From contig JAKGHH010000002.1 of the NCBI GenBank assembly GCA_022828595.1, forward strand, positions 42,874,222-42,938,221: 64,000 nucleotides of DNA, read 5' to 3'. The notes under the pieces were generated by a model, which did not search any database, was not told the origin of the DNA, and saw nothing but the letters and a program-made list of their open reading frames with translations. Shown one piece after another: positions 11,640 through 22,958 of the stretch. Every line of letters starts with the position of its first letter. Within the stretch, counting starts at the first letter, position 1. The position numbers were made by a program, and so were the translations under genes. This stretch comes from Nelumbo lutea. Taxonomy: Eukaryota > Streptophyta > Magnoliopsida > Proteales > Nelumbonaceae.

Positions 11640-13085
11640 TGAGCAGGCTGTGGGTCCACTTAGCATTCTTTCCGTTAGTTATTCACGTGAAGCATCATTT
11701 TTATGTGCCAATTGCTCTGACAAATCTTATGAGAGTAGTTTGAAATTTGTTGTAACTTCGCCTCCTTAGAGAGGAGTTCGAAAACCAAGTTATGATCACT
11801 GCTAATGGCAGTCTGATTATTATAATACAACATTATTCGCATATCATAATCAATTTTCATATCTTTTATGAGAAATTTAAGCCATAACAACTCTCACACC
11901 CTAAGGACCATATCTCTATACTCTGCCCTAGCTGAAGATTGGGCAACAACTGCTTTTTCTCCAGGAGACAATGTTTCCAACCATAATGGCATAATAACCT
12001 GATGTGGTGCTTCTATCATTTATATTGCCTACCTATTCAGCATTTGTATATGCTTCTAACTTTATATGTCGATGCTTAGCAAAGAATATACGCTTCCCAA
12101 GAGTCCTCTCTAAGAACTTGCATAAACTAGCTAATCACACTCATAACATAGGAAATGTTTAGTTGGGTCATACACATGTATAAAAGCTTCCCCAACAACC
12201 TCTGAAACGCTCCCTTATTGGTCAAGAACTTCCCCATCATCAACCGAAAGCTTAGGATTCACATCAATAGGAGTAGAAGCAGGCTTGGCACCAGATTTCC
12301 CAATCTCAGTGAGAAAGTCCAACACATACTTTATTCGAGAGATGAAAAGCCCCTTTTTAGACCCATGGTTCAAAGTATCAATACGATACGAGTTTCGGTT
12401 GTATCGTATCAATACTTAGAAACGACCGATAGATACTTTTTTTTTAGTTTTTTGGGAAGCTTATAAGATATTTTTATTATTAAAAAAATTGGGGGTTTGA
12501 AACACCTGGAAACATATTTAGACCTAGCAACCTCAATGCTCAAAAAATACCGCAACTCTCCTAAATCGCTAATCTCAACTTTAGAGTTAAGGAAGTATTA
12601 GAAGTCATGAATTTCCTGTGCATCACTACTTGTGACAACAAAGTCATCCATGTAAAGAATGAGGAAGGAGCATGAAAAGCTTTCGTTGCCACAAATAGAG
12701 TGTGGTTTAATTGTGTTCGTGTATAACCAAACTGAATAAGTGCAACATAGAATCTATCAAACCAAGTACGGGGAGACTATTTAAATCCATAAAGAGATTT
12801 TTTCAATTTACATGCCTTACCTTGCATCTCCTTATCATACATTCCAATGGAATGAACATATAGACCTCTTCTATTAAGTCACCATTTAGAAAGGCATTTA
12901 ATTTTTATATCAAACTAATAAAGTGGTCAATCATAACTTACTACCAAAGACAATAAAACTCTCAAAGATGTCACCTTAGCTAACGGAGAGAAGGTCTCCA
13001 TATAATCAATCCTAAAGACCTAAGTATACCCCTTGGAAACAAGGTGGGCTTTATACCTCTCAACCTATATGTTGGCATGGCACTT
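11640..13085 (-). mobile_element. Ty1/copia relic: reverse transcriptase and RNase H, minus strand
   Basis: Minus-strand fragments, in order from high to low coordinate, match copia pol. ERYKAHLVSKGYT and DYMETFSPLAKVTSLRVLLSL are at about 13060-12940, AFLNGDLIEEVYM follows, and MDDFVVTSSDAQEIHDF is near 12650. Next come LGELRYFLSIEVARSK (about 12515), KYVLDFLTEIGKSGAKPASTP (12330-12260) and the RNase H piece LWLKFLIKDMKIDYDM. Frameshifts and stops are frequent, so it is an old copy. LTRs, gag and integrase are not seen. It is interrupted at about 12360-12510 by a short unrelated insertion. The break at about 13085 leads into unrecognised AT-rich DNA. Confidence 0.85.
12360..12510. repeat. 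Short insertion inside the copia relic with GTATCAATACGATAC hairpin
   Basis: About 150 bp separates ...EVARSK from KGLFISR of the flanking copia RT, so it is an insertion. It contains GTATCAATACGATAC, then 11 bases, then GTATCGTATCAATAC, a near-palindromic pair with two mismatches. Related GATAC words occur at 14075-14140, just at the broken end of the gypsy relic. It may be a small MITE-like repeat. Confidence 0.4.
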
Positions 13086-14142
13086 TATGGCAAGGTTTTA
13101 AAAAGCTAAAGGCATAGTTGAGGCGTAATGGCCCAAAAAGGTGAGGTGCAAGCCTCAAGGTGTTGCAAGACATAAACCTCAAAGTTTAAGAAAAAAATTA
13201 ATTAAAGTTTATAAATTGATGAAAATAACATATAATATACTAAATTAAAATGATAGAAGGTACATATATCTATAAACTAAGAGTTTATAAGCAATAAAGT
13301 TTGACATTTAAGCATTAAATAAAACAATAACTAATCAATTAACAATTATAAACATTTTATATGTCATGTAAAAATAATTCAGAAGAAAGCAAACAACTTA
13401 GTTGATTTGATCCATGTAAATATTTTAGAAATTTATAAAAATAACAATATTAATAATGAAATAATTATAGTAGTAACTAAAATTTATGAATTTTCATATA
13501 ATATATATCTTTGAAATTTAAACATATTTGATATATTTTAAGCTATATATTTTTATAAAGTATCAATTAATATTTTGATTTGCATTTTATAATAACATAT
13601 TTATTGTTTACCAAAATGAAAATATTGTTTACCAAAATTTTGAGAATTAGTTTTAGTTATCATTTTTGTTAATGTTAAAAATCATAAGTAGTAAAATAGA
13701 AAAAAAAAAGATATAATAACTGAAATATAATAGTTGGATATGTTTTATGCCTTGAACTTTAATATAAAATAAGATAATATTGGCTTTGTGCATGTATTGA
13801 TTTGTAAAAATATATATAATATGTCTCTTGGAATCTTGATTGATGCATATCAATAAAATTGTATGATATCTATGCATTCGGCTATATTAATTGTAATATA
13901 TATCTTCATATATACCACCAAAATATACAATTCTTATGTATTTATACTTTATTTGTAGCTATTGTGACATTAAACATATTGTTAGTAATATATTTATGGA
14001 ATTACTATTCATTTTCCCAATGTATCCAAGTGTTTTCATGTTTTTCATCTATATCCATGTGTTTCCAAAGTGTACTCATATTCGTATCCGTATACGAGTT
14101 ATCCAATATGATACCCGGTACCGATACTTCAGTCCTTGGTAA
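13086..14142. other. AT-rich stretch between two retroelement relics
   Basis: No coding similarity is recognised. It starts with AAGGTTTTAAAAAGC and words such as GAGGCGTAA and CAAGCCTCAAGG that resemble one end of a common plant repeat. It ends with repeated GATAC/GTATC words. Confidence 0.4.
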
Positions 14143-15330
14143 GGCATGGGTAGCTAGGTGATCAGCAATTGCTTGACCTTTGATTGTAATTTGGTATGTA
14201 TACTAGATGTCAAATTCAGAAAGAATAAGAAGCCACTTAGTAGAGCGACTAGTGAGAGCTGGTTTGTTAAGGAGGTATTTTAAGGGGTCGAATTTATTAT
14301 TTAACTTGACTTCATGATTAAGCATATGATGATGTAACTTATGAGCAACGAAGACAACACCTAAACAAGTTTTCTCTAAAGGAGTGTAGTGGCATTCATA
14401 TTCTACTAAAGTGTGGCTTAGGTAATAGACAAATTGCACTGTGTTGGAAGAGTCATATTGTGCTAATAAACAACCAAGACTGGCATCACTAACAAAAATA
14501 TAAAGGAGTAAAGGCTTGTTTGGTTGAGGTAGGATAAGAACAGGAGGGAAAAGGAGGAGAGGGACTTGATCTCTTCAAAAGCTTTTGGACAAATAGGGGT
14601 CCACTAGAAGGGAATGTCCTTTTGTAAGAACTCACTAAAAGGTTTGCAATGAAGGGCTTGATGAGGAATAAATCTACGAATGGATGTGAGTCAACCAAGG
14701 AAGCTACGCACCTTGCTAATAGTTATAGGCGGTGGCTTGTTTTGAATTGCTTTGATTTTGAAAGAGTCCACTTCAATTCCCCAATGGTTAACTATGAATC
14801 CTAAAAGCTTACTGAAGGTAACACCAAAGACACATTTTTGGCGATTAAGGCAAAGCTTGTAAGTATGAAGGTGAATAAACACTCTTCTAAGGACAAAGAA
14901 GTGGGACTCTCGAGTTTTGGATTTAAGTAGGATGTCATCAACATAATCTTCTAAGATGTCATGCATGAGATCATGGAAAATGGTGGTCATAGCATGTTGG
15001 TATGTGCCTCCTTCATTTTTTAGACTAAAAGGCATTACTTCATAACAATAGGTGCTCCAAGAAGTTATAAAGGCTGTATGGTTTTTGTCTTCCTCAGCTA
15101 GATGAATTTGGTTATAACCAGAGAAGCCATCCATGAAGAACACCATTTTATGACTGGTTGTACTATCCACTAACAAGTCAATGTTTGGAAGGGGGAATTT
15201 ATCTTTGGGGCATGCACGATTAAGGTCACGATAATCTACACAGATATGAATTGAACCATCTTTCTTTGTGGTGGAACTATGTTAGCTACCCAACCGGTAT
15301 AAGCGAAGGAGGAAATAAAGCCTACATCAA
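14143..15330 (-). pseudogene. gypsy reverse transcriptase - RNase H, degenerate
   Basis: The 161-codon open piece 15176-14691 carries MVFFMDGFSGYNQIHLAEED, TSWSTYCYEVMPFSLKNEGG, the catalytic EDYVDDILLKS and SKLLGFIVNHWGIEVDSFKI, the classic gypsy RT motifs. Below it are RRFIPHQALHCKPFSEFL-like and SDASLGCLLAQYDSSNTVQF-like segments. YYLSHTLVEYECHYTPLEKT (RNase H) follows, then KGQAIADHLA near 14165. Above it, VPPQRKMVQFISV-type sequence (15240-15290) is already frameshifted. The YVDD site is intact but the frame is not. Confidence 0.85.
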
Positions 15331-17239
15331 CTAGTTTTTGAAATTCAACCTTAACATCTGTGGCTATGTCTGGATGCATATTCGATGTAGTTTTTCGGTG
15401 AGGGGCAAGGTGCTAGGCAGAATGCCAAGGTAGTGGACAACTAAAGAGTGATCTAAGCTAGGCATATCGGTATAAGACTAAGAAAAAATATCTTGAAACT
15501 CTCTAAGTAGGCCAATTATGTAGATACATTCAGTTTTTGTAAGACAAGCTCCTATTTTAACAATGTGTGGATTTTCTTGAGTACCTAAGTTAATATTAAA
15601 TGTGTCTTCGTTGAGTGATGTAGGGTCATTTTCTAGTTGGTGAGGGGTTGTGAGCACTATAGCAAAGTTAGTATCACCGAGAAAGTTTATGGTATGAGTG
15701 GATAAAGGAGAATGATGAGGTAAAGAGGAGGATTGTACTGGTGAAGGTAAAAGTGAGGGTTCTAGTGAAGGAAAGTTGGCATTTTTTTTTTGTATCATGG
15801 GTAAAGGTGATCAATGGAGGAGGACTAGGTAGTGGGGGCAAGTGGTTGGGGTGGAAGTCTATCAAAGGGAGGATGAAGGGGAGGTAGACTGGGACGTGCG
15901 TGTGTGTATGTGTGTGGATCATGTGAATGGTGTGAGGAGAGTCAGCAAAGAAAATAGGAAAGTTAGAAGCTAGATGAATTGGAGATGTAGTTGGTTGAGT
16001 AGTATCATATGCTAGTAGGGTGGGAGAGGAAGTTTTAATGCAGGGGCTATGAGAGTGGACCATGTGAGAGATGAAGTTAGGGGTTGAGAAGATAAAATAA
16101 CAGAAGGGGGTGAGTGGTAGATAGAGAAGAAAGCATTGTGTCAGTGTGTGAAATTATGTTTTGGTACCTAAATTGGATGTGACTAATGTTGGTGGTAGAA
16201 GGAGAATATCCTAAGATGGTTATAGTGTTACCGTTAAAGGGAAATTTGACACATTGATGTAAACTAGATGGTATGGCGCCAATGTCGTGGATCCAAGGGC
16301 GGCTTAAGAGCATACTATAGGAAGTGGGAATGTCTAGAATATAGAAAAGGGTGGGCGGACTAAGGGACCTACCTATAATGGAAGCCAAATAGTGCCAACT
16401 AATGGTCTTGTCATAAGCGGTGATGGCTATGGGGCATTCACTAATGTGTGTTGTATCTATGTTTAATTTGTAAAATGTGCTAAGTGTGAAAATGTTGTGT
16501 GCTGAACCGTTATCTATTAGGACATTATTAATAGTTTGGTCTTGAATTTTAGTTGGTATGTAAATGGGTTATGTTTTGTGCTTTTTGTAGGAACAAATGT
16601 AATGGCATTAGGAGTGAGTAGGGGTTCATGCAAAGCATGTAAATCAAAGGCAATAAGGTAGAATGAACATGTGTATGAGCCAAGATATCATTAAAGGTGG
16701 TTCTATTGGTGTTTGAGTTTTTAAGGAGCTAGGGGAGTGAAATATGTGTAGTTGTTGGTTGTGAATTAGGGGAAGGTATTGGGGGTCTATTAATATAAGG
16801 AATATGGGAAGGGCGGTAGTGAAAGGATTCGATGTGGTGGTGTGGTTACCGAGATGATGGATCCCTAAAGTGTTAATTTGGTGAGAATTAAGTGTTGTTG
16901 TGAAAGAAGAGATAGGTTGAGGCATGTTTATGTCAGTTGGGTGTGGAGAGAGTGGGTTTGTAAAGATTCCTACATCAAAAGAGGGTTGGTTGTATGGTGT
17001 CCTGGAAGAGTGAGTGGTAGGTGGGGGGATGTCAATTGAGAGTTTGTTTTTTTTTTCAATTAAATCTTGGACAAAATATTTAAATGCATTACAATTACCT
17101 ACAAGGTGTCCTAGTGTGCTGTGGAAGTGATAGTATTGGTCTTCTCTATAATTTTTATGTTTTGGTGCATCTGGTTTGATTTATAGTGTTGGATCATATT
17201 ACGTTGGATGAGGTTATGAAAGAAGTCTGCATAATCGAT

Positions 17240-18360
17240 GCTAAGTACTTTTAGTAGTTTTCATTCATTTTTATGTTGGGTTGGTGTATATGTAAAGTGT
17301 TGATCTGTGTTATGGATGGATGAGCGGGGTTGGGTGTAGATGCGAGAAGATGTGTCAAGAGATGACCTAAAGGGGAAGGTTCCATTTTCTTTAAAGGCTC
17401 TTTGGATAGTTATACCGTGTTGTATAACTTTTTCAAAGCTAAAGAGGCAAAGGATTGATAGTTGAAAGCGAGATTGGGGAACAAGAACATGCATAAAGGT
17501 TGAAACAAATAAATGTTCTAGAAGTTGGTTTGCTAAGGCTCTCCATTAGTTGTAAAACTAGGCAAATGTCTCATCATTTTTTTTTGTCCCGTGTTGGTTA
17601 AGTCATCTAAGGTAACTTCAGCTTCAATATTATAAGCAAAATGGTTAATGAATAGGCGTGATAGTTGGAAAAAGGTGGTGATAGACTAGTTAGGAAGATT
17701 TTGAAACATGTAAGTGCTAAGCCTGTTAAATTTTGGGGGAAAAGTTGTAAAAGTAAGGTGTCATTGTGCTGAATATTTACATATTTAATGAGGAAAGCTT
17801 TTATGTTTGTATAAGGGTTTCCTGTTCCATCATATAAGGTGAATTGGGGAAAAATGAAAATTGGGAGAAAGGGGACAATGCTAATGCGAGAGGGGAAGGA
17901 AGGGAACAAAGCTTGTATAAAGAGGAAGCTTCTAAGGAGGTTTTGTGGTCGTCTAAATATTTAGCTATTAGCTTGTTGACCATTAACTCTATGTTTTCTT
18001 GATGTGGGTGGGGAATAGGAAGAATTGCTTTTAGTGGGAGTGGTTAGGTAGTAGGTTGAGTGGGTAGAGGAGATGGTGACTGTGTAATGTGTGATGTGTG
18101 TTGTGTGAGTGGTGTATGCATAGATTGTATAGAGGGATAGGATAGAGTTTGTGTGGAATGTGGAGTTTTCTATTTTTAGCGGTCAGTGCGGCTAGGTGTT
18201 GATTTAGTGCAGTAATTGCATCTTCGTAAGGTGTAGAAGTAGAATTTATAGGTGAATTAGGCGTTGTTTCAACTATGGTTGTTTGTTGAGTAGGGGGAAT
18301 GGTGGGGTGGGTGGAATTTTCCAAGTTGAGTTCAGGAAGTTGGAACTTGTTTGATGCCAT
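17240..18360 (-). pseudogene. gypsy gag, degenerate
   Basis: It starts MASNKFQLPELNLENSTHPT at 18360. Further pieces include VNKLIAKYLDDHKTSLEASS, FTLYDGTGNPYTNIKAFLIK, NIQHNDTLLLQLFPQNLTGL and FSFEKVIQHGITIQRAFKEN. The 'F..YDG.GNP..HI..F' pattern and the following 'LFP.SLTG.A..WF' pattern are those of gypsy gag (Retrotrans_gag domain), the structural protein of the particle. Several frameshifts separate the pieces, so no complete protein can be made. Confidence 0.75.
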
Positions 18361-19020
18361 ATTGTGTTTTACGCTTCTAAGTTTTTGTAATTAAATTTAT
18401 ACTAGCATGCAATGTGGAAAATGGGATCAGGTGTGTAGGGAGCATGGGTGTGCCAAAATGAAATCACACAAAATAGAGCAAACTACAAGTAAACAGTAAT
18501 AGCATGAACCGAAGCTTAAAAGTATACAAAGCAGAATTACAGTAGAGAGATATTTACAAGCAATAATAAAACTAAAAGAGGGGGGTGGAGAGACTGTGAA
18601 CATAAAATATGATGGAGCTAGCTTACAAGTAGTAGTTAAAGCAACTTGATGGTTCAGTAGTGAAACTTTAAGACAAGGAGTAAAATGATGCAATACTAAT
18701 AAAAAAACAAAAGAAAAGAAGATGCTTGGGAAAGAATCAAATGAGGCTAAGCAAACCAAACAATGAGGTAAAGAGTTAATAAGACAATTGTATATAGCTA
18801 CTCTAATTACGAAGGGAAGATGGAGTGGGGTAAACAAATGTGACAAATAAATAATTTATACAAGAATATATTGGTGGTAAAGACGATATTAAACTAGCCT
18901 AGAGAGTTTGTGAATGAATAAATTTGAATTCCAGCCAACTAACGAATGGTCAATGATACATGGAGAAAGAATAGCAGAATTTCGACAATATTAACTCCTA
19001 GTCCAGACCTAAGTATTTTA
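18361..19020. other. Region upstream of gypsy gag, no gene seen
   Basis: Probably the untranslated leader of the gypsy element on the minus strand. A primer-binding site or LTR boundary could not be found. No coding signal is recognised. Confidence 0.4.
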
Positions 19021-19025
19021 ATGAT

Positions 19026-19215
19026 GTGAGAGAACAAGAGACCCTGCTATGAAACAAATTGGATGGCTGAGACATTGGATGGTTGAGACCCTGCTATCTC
19101 GTGTTTGAGCGTCTTGGATCACTTGGGGAGATGGTGGATTGTGAAGCGGCCCTGCCATGAAACCAATTGGATGGCTGAGACAATGGTTGCCCTAATGAAG
19201 TGAGAGAACAAGAGA
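19026..19215. repeat. Local imperfect duplication, about 108-bp offset
   Basis: The 41-base segment at 19042-19082 (CCCTGCTATGAAACAAATTG...) recurs at 19150-19190 with few changes. A third partial copy of GGTTGAGACCCTGCTATC sits between. TGAGAGAACAAGAGA occurs at 19026 and again at 19201. This points to local tandem duplication followed by divergence. Confidence 0.6.
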
Positions 19216-19336
19216 AGAGAATAGCTGATGAAATTTGAATAGAACTTGGATGTTGAGTGGATAGAGTGTTGATTAGACAATGGTTGCCTCTGTGTTCTGT
19301 TGTAGTCAAAGGAGAGATGAGGAACCTTTTCTTTTA

Positions 19337-19500
19337 GGAGAATGACCGATCAGCCCAGATCAGAATTTTATAGCCCCATAATACAAGGGGAATGCATCCT
19401 GACTGTGAATTGATACCAAATTCATAGGCAGGATATGGTTTATAGGAGGGGAGAGGACTAATAGTAGGGGGGCTGGAATTCAGAATTCTGCATTGGATGT
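19337..19500 (+). repeat. Dispersed repeat family R1, copy 1
   Basis: Starts GAGAATGACCGATCAGCCCA and runs through TGTGAATTGATACCAAATTC and TAATAGTAGGGG to AATTCTGCATTGGA. It has two other diverged copies in the window, all on the plus strand. Family and mechanism are unknown. Confidence 0.6.
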
Positions 19501-20184
19501 TTCTGTACTCCGTTTTTTTTTTGCAGGGGTTTAAAAAGTTGTAGGAGGAAGATGTTAGGGCTTCCTCCCGAAATGGAAAGAGGGGGTATGGGAGGAGAGA
19601 GAGGAAAAAGGGAGGAAAACTAAAATAGAAGGAAAAAAACGATTGGGAGGAGTAGAAGATGATGGAGCGGAAATCAAAGAGGGTGATTTGGATGGAGAAA
19701 CGGGCAGAGGAAGCATCAAGGGAGGAGAAGAGAAAAGGAAAGAAAAGAAAATGAAGGGAAAAAGAGTTGGGCCCCTAGGGGAGGGAAATAACAATAAAAT
19801 AAAATAAAGTAAAAGAATGATGTTTGCACCACCATTCCTTTCAATTGAACCAAAACTTATTTGAAAAATCTCCGTATTTTGGAACCAACATCTCTTTCAT
19901 CTTTTCAATGAAATCTGGTTTGTGGTAGTTGATATATGGTCCTCCATATAAAATCAGAGAGAACAAGAATTAATTGTATGCCCCATCCTTCCATAGAAAC
20001 TTTTACATGAGCAAACTTGGTTCATCACTCTATGTCTTTCATGTTCGGTGTGTATGGAGTAATGATTGAAGCATCAATCTATTCCCCCGCATAACTAGTG
20101 AGGTATTCAACTTAGAGTCCAAAAAACTGGATCCACATGTCCACCTTATCGAAACAATAAAGTTTCAGAGCCTTATTTTCTTGG

Positions 20185-20348
20185 GAAAATGACTATTCGA
20201 CCCACCTCAGTTAGCCCTATCATACAAGTGAGATGAATCTTGATTGTGGATTGATGCTAAATCCACAAGTAGGGTTTGATTTATATGGGGGCGGGGGCTA
20301 TTAATAGACTATGGGGGTTGTAATTTCAAAATTCTGTAATGGAATGCA
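20185..20348 (+). repeat. Dispersed repeat family R1, copy 2
   Basis: Starts GAAAATGACTATTCGACCCA and runs through TGTGGATTGATGCTAAATCC and TTAATAGACTATGGGG to AAAATTCTGTAATGGAATGC. It is collinear with copy 1 over about 160 bp. Confidence 0.6.
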
Positions 20349-21299
20349 GTGTAATTCTAAGAAGCTCGTACTAGAAAGCACGATAGGGAAATCCTATAGA
20401 TGATGTATACTTTATACTTACAAGATCCTGAAGTTTTTCCTTGAATTTTCACTTTGCGACAAATACCCCTTGGCTATTAAGTCAAATGATAGAAAGCGTT
20501 AAATTACAAAAATACCAATATGAAATTTTCTTATTTTCTTTTCTTCACCCATTTTCTCTTAACCCTAATTAACACAAAAAATACCTCCATTTTTATGCCT
20601 CGATCGTTTCTCGCCAAAAAACACTTTTGTTGCCACGTCGACAAAAAACTCTGTTGCACTATTGTAGGAGAAGGAAAATTTTTTGGTAAGAGTTAGTTAA
20701 TCATGAATTGATTATCTATATTGCCAAATGTTTTTTGAAATCTATGGAGCACAATCATCACTCTTTCTTTAGATAAACTAATTGTACTAAATGGTCGAGC
20801 ATGTACTTGGTATGTATAACTTAATATTATATTTAAAAAATTAATTGAATCATAAACCATTCAAATAAATAAGAAAGGTAGTTTGGGGATTTGGAAAACT
20901 TAAAACATCCGAATGAAAATTTTCGAAATTAACCAATGGAGTCCAAACAAAAGGGGTATCCATGGCAAAGTGAAATTCCAAGAGATCTTTTATCCCAAAT
21001 GAAAAGTTTTTTTTTGGTAGAAAACCCAAAGCCCCATTTACTTTTTGGGAAGTTACTTAAGTGTTTCCTAAGAAATACATACTTATTCATGCATAAATCC
21101 ATATTCTTTTATTTTTAATATAAATAAGAAAATGACCATTTTATCCATAAAAACCTATTGTTTAAAAAGACAATTTTATTCCATTTAATTTTCACTAGTG
21201 AGAGTTGCTCATATAGGAAATGGGTGCCCTCGATAAAATTAATCTAAAAAAAGAGGAGAGTCAATGAAATAAAAAATCCCGGACAAGCTTTTCCGCTCT
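20349..21299. other. Region upstream of the SET gene, no gene seen
   Basis: AT-rich with T-rich runs. Words such as ACAAATACCCCTTGG near 20460 resemble the ends of TIR elements, but no partner end was found. The promoter of the SET gene should lie in the last few hundred bases. Confidence 0.35.
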
Positions 21300-21329
21300 C
21301 AAAATAATAAAAAAAGAGAACGGCCCAAG

Positions 21330-21550
21330 TGACAGCGTCAACTCTGGGAACTGACTGCTATCAGCAAAAAGTGGATTCCTCTACTTCTGCTTTCGCTTCC
21401 CACTCACACCAGCACTCGCAGTCCCACTTTGTCATTTTTGTTGTGCAGTGCTAAATGTCATTTGGTCTAACTTAAGGCTTTACTTCTGGTTTTCTTTCAT
21501 CCTTCACGCTTTAGCTCTGGTTTGAGTTCGATCTCCAATGCCCTACTGAG
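21330..21550 (+). other. 5' untranslated exon of the SET-domain gene (3' end placed)
   Basis: A C/T-rich leader-like stretch ends CCCTACTGAG at 21550, followed by a GTAAAA donor. A matching acceptor TTTGCAG ends at 22937, giving a 1.39-kb intron in the 5' UTR before the exon that carries the start codon. The left end is not determined. Confidence 0.5.
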
Positions 21551-22958
21551 GTAAAACCTTCTTTCTTCTGCATGTTAATCTTTGCAAATTCGTCTAACTC
21601 GAAGCAATTCTGTTATTCTCCATTTGTTAACTCTTTAGGAGATTGGTTCGTGAAGCTGCATATCAATTTTCAATGCCAAACATGTCTAATTCTCAAATCA
21701 GAAAATGAAAACCAATCAAAGATAGAAAGAACATTTTGATCAACTTGTATATTGTACTCTTTGTCTGGTCTTTTTTTCTTCCTTTGGTTTGTTATTAGCA
21801 GTTATTTTTTCAGTATTAGTGCATAAAAACTTTGTCATTCTCAATCTATTTTGCAATATCTTTGTCCCTTTTCCCTGTTGCGTTGTATTTTGACTCTGTT
21901 TTTGTTTACTGGGTCCATTATGACGTGGTTTGTTCCTGGAAACACGCATACAAACACACAAGTGTGGATTTTCTGTTTATGCAATTGCCAAATATCTCAG
22001 ATTCAGACTTGCTTTTTGACCAGTGTTTCTTACTCCTAAATAGATGAAGTATGGACTCTCCTAAATGGATGAAGTCTCAGTGTCGAACATGCATAATTCC
22101 GAAATTCCAAGGATTCTTGAGGGGCAATACTATGTACCATTTTGTTTTTTATCCATCTTTATTTGACATAAATGAGCAACAAACGTGCATGGAAAAATAA
22201 AACTTTCTTTTTATAGAAGAAACTTAGACTTCTATAAGCATTTTAGAATTCCAGCGTTAAGAGCTACTTTAATGCTCTTCACTTTTATCTAGATGTGTAC
22301 TCCATGCTTCTTTTGTCTTGTAGAGTCGGCTCAATTTAAGAAACTTATAAGATATTGTAGTCTCAAATCAAGGAGGAGGGAAATGAAATAAAGAAAGAAG
22401 AAGATAGTCTCCTTTAGTTTGTACCTCATACTATTCTCTTCTCCTTTTCTTTTATTGCTTCCTTTTAGGCTGTTAATACCTATGATATAATTTTAACAAT
22501 CTGATCTTTCGGGGCTCTAGTACATGAGCTTATTCTTGTATTATCAGCTTTATTTTTCTATCAACTTTTTTAACTGTTGTCTCAACAAAAGTAAGTTTTT
22601 CATGGAAAATGAGACACAATTTGTTCAAATGTCTCACTGAGGTGAAATATGTGTATCAATCCCTAATTGTGTTGTATTTTGTTTTTCTTTAACTTTTCCC
22701 TTTCAGGTAGGGACCATTGTTTTTTAGGCTTGTTTTCTTGGTATCCTTCTGTTTTGATCTTTAATGAATTCTTCATTTTTAAAATGAAATGGAACAATTG
22801 ATTTCATCATATTACATCATTTCAAGCTGTTTGGGTGGGGTTTATGTACCAATTATGTTGATTTTATTTATTAATTTATTAGTTTTCATACATATGACTT
22901 TTAGAATCTGTAGTACTGATTGAACTTCATTTTGCAGCTACTCTTAAATTGCTGGAAT

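Larger units (their letters stand above)
14143..18360 (-). mobile_element. Ty3/gypsy retrotransposon relic (gag to RNase H), minus strand
   Basis: The order on the minus strand is gag (from ATG 18360), a long protease-containing linker, then RT and RNase H (to 14143). The gag-protease-RT order with a YVDDIL-type RT and a KGQAIADHLA RNase H tail places it in Ty3/gypsy. The KGQAIADHLA tail suggests the Tat/Athila side of that family. The frame is broken many times. Integrase and the 3' LTR are missing, because the sequence stops matching just past ADHLA at 14143. No 5' LTR or primer-binding site could be recognised above 18360. Confidence 0.85.

Noticed and set aside
18427..18846. 139-codon minus-strand frame upstream of gypsy gag
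   Set aside because: Hydrophobic, low-complexity peptide with no recognisable domain. More likely untranslated leader of the gypsy relic than a gene.
19555..19794. 79-codon Pro/Ser-rich minus-strand frame
   Set aside because: Arises from a purine-rich low-complexity tract (GGGAGGAGAGAG type) and is not a plausible protein.
20185..20348. Could the R1 repeat contain a primer-binding site (GGTATCA in copy 1, minus strand)?
   Set aside because: The match to the initiator tRNA end stops after eight bases and is not conserved in copies 2 and 3.
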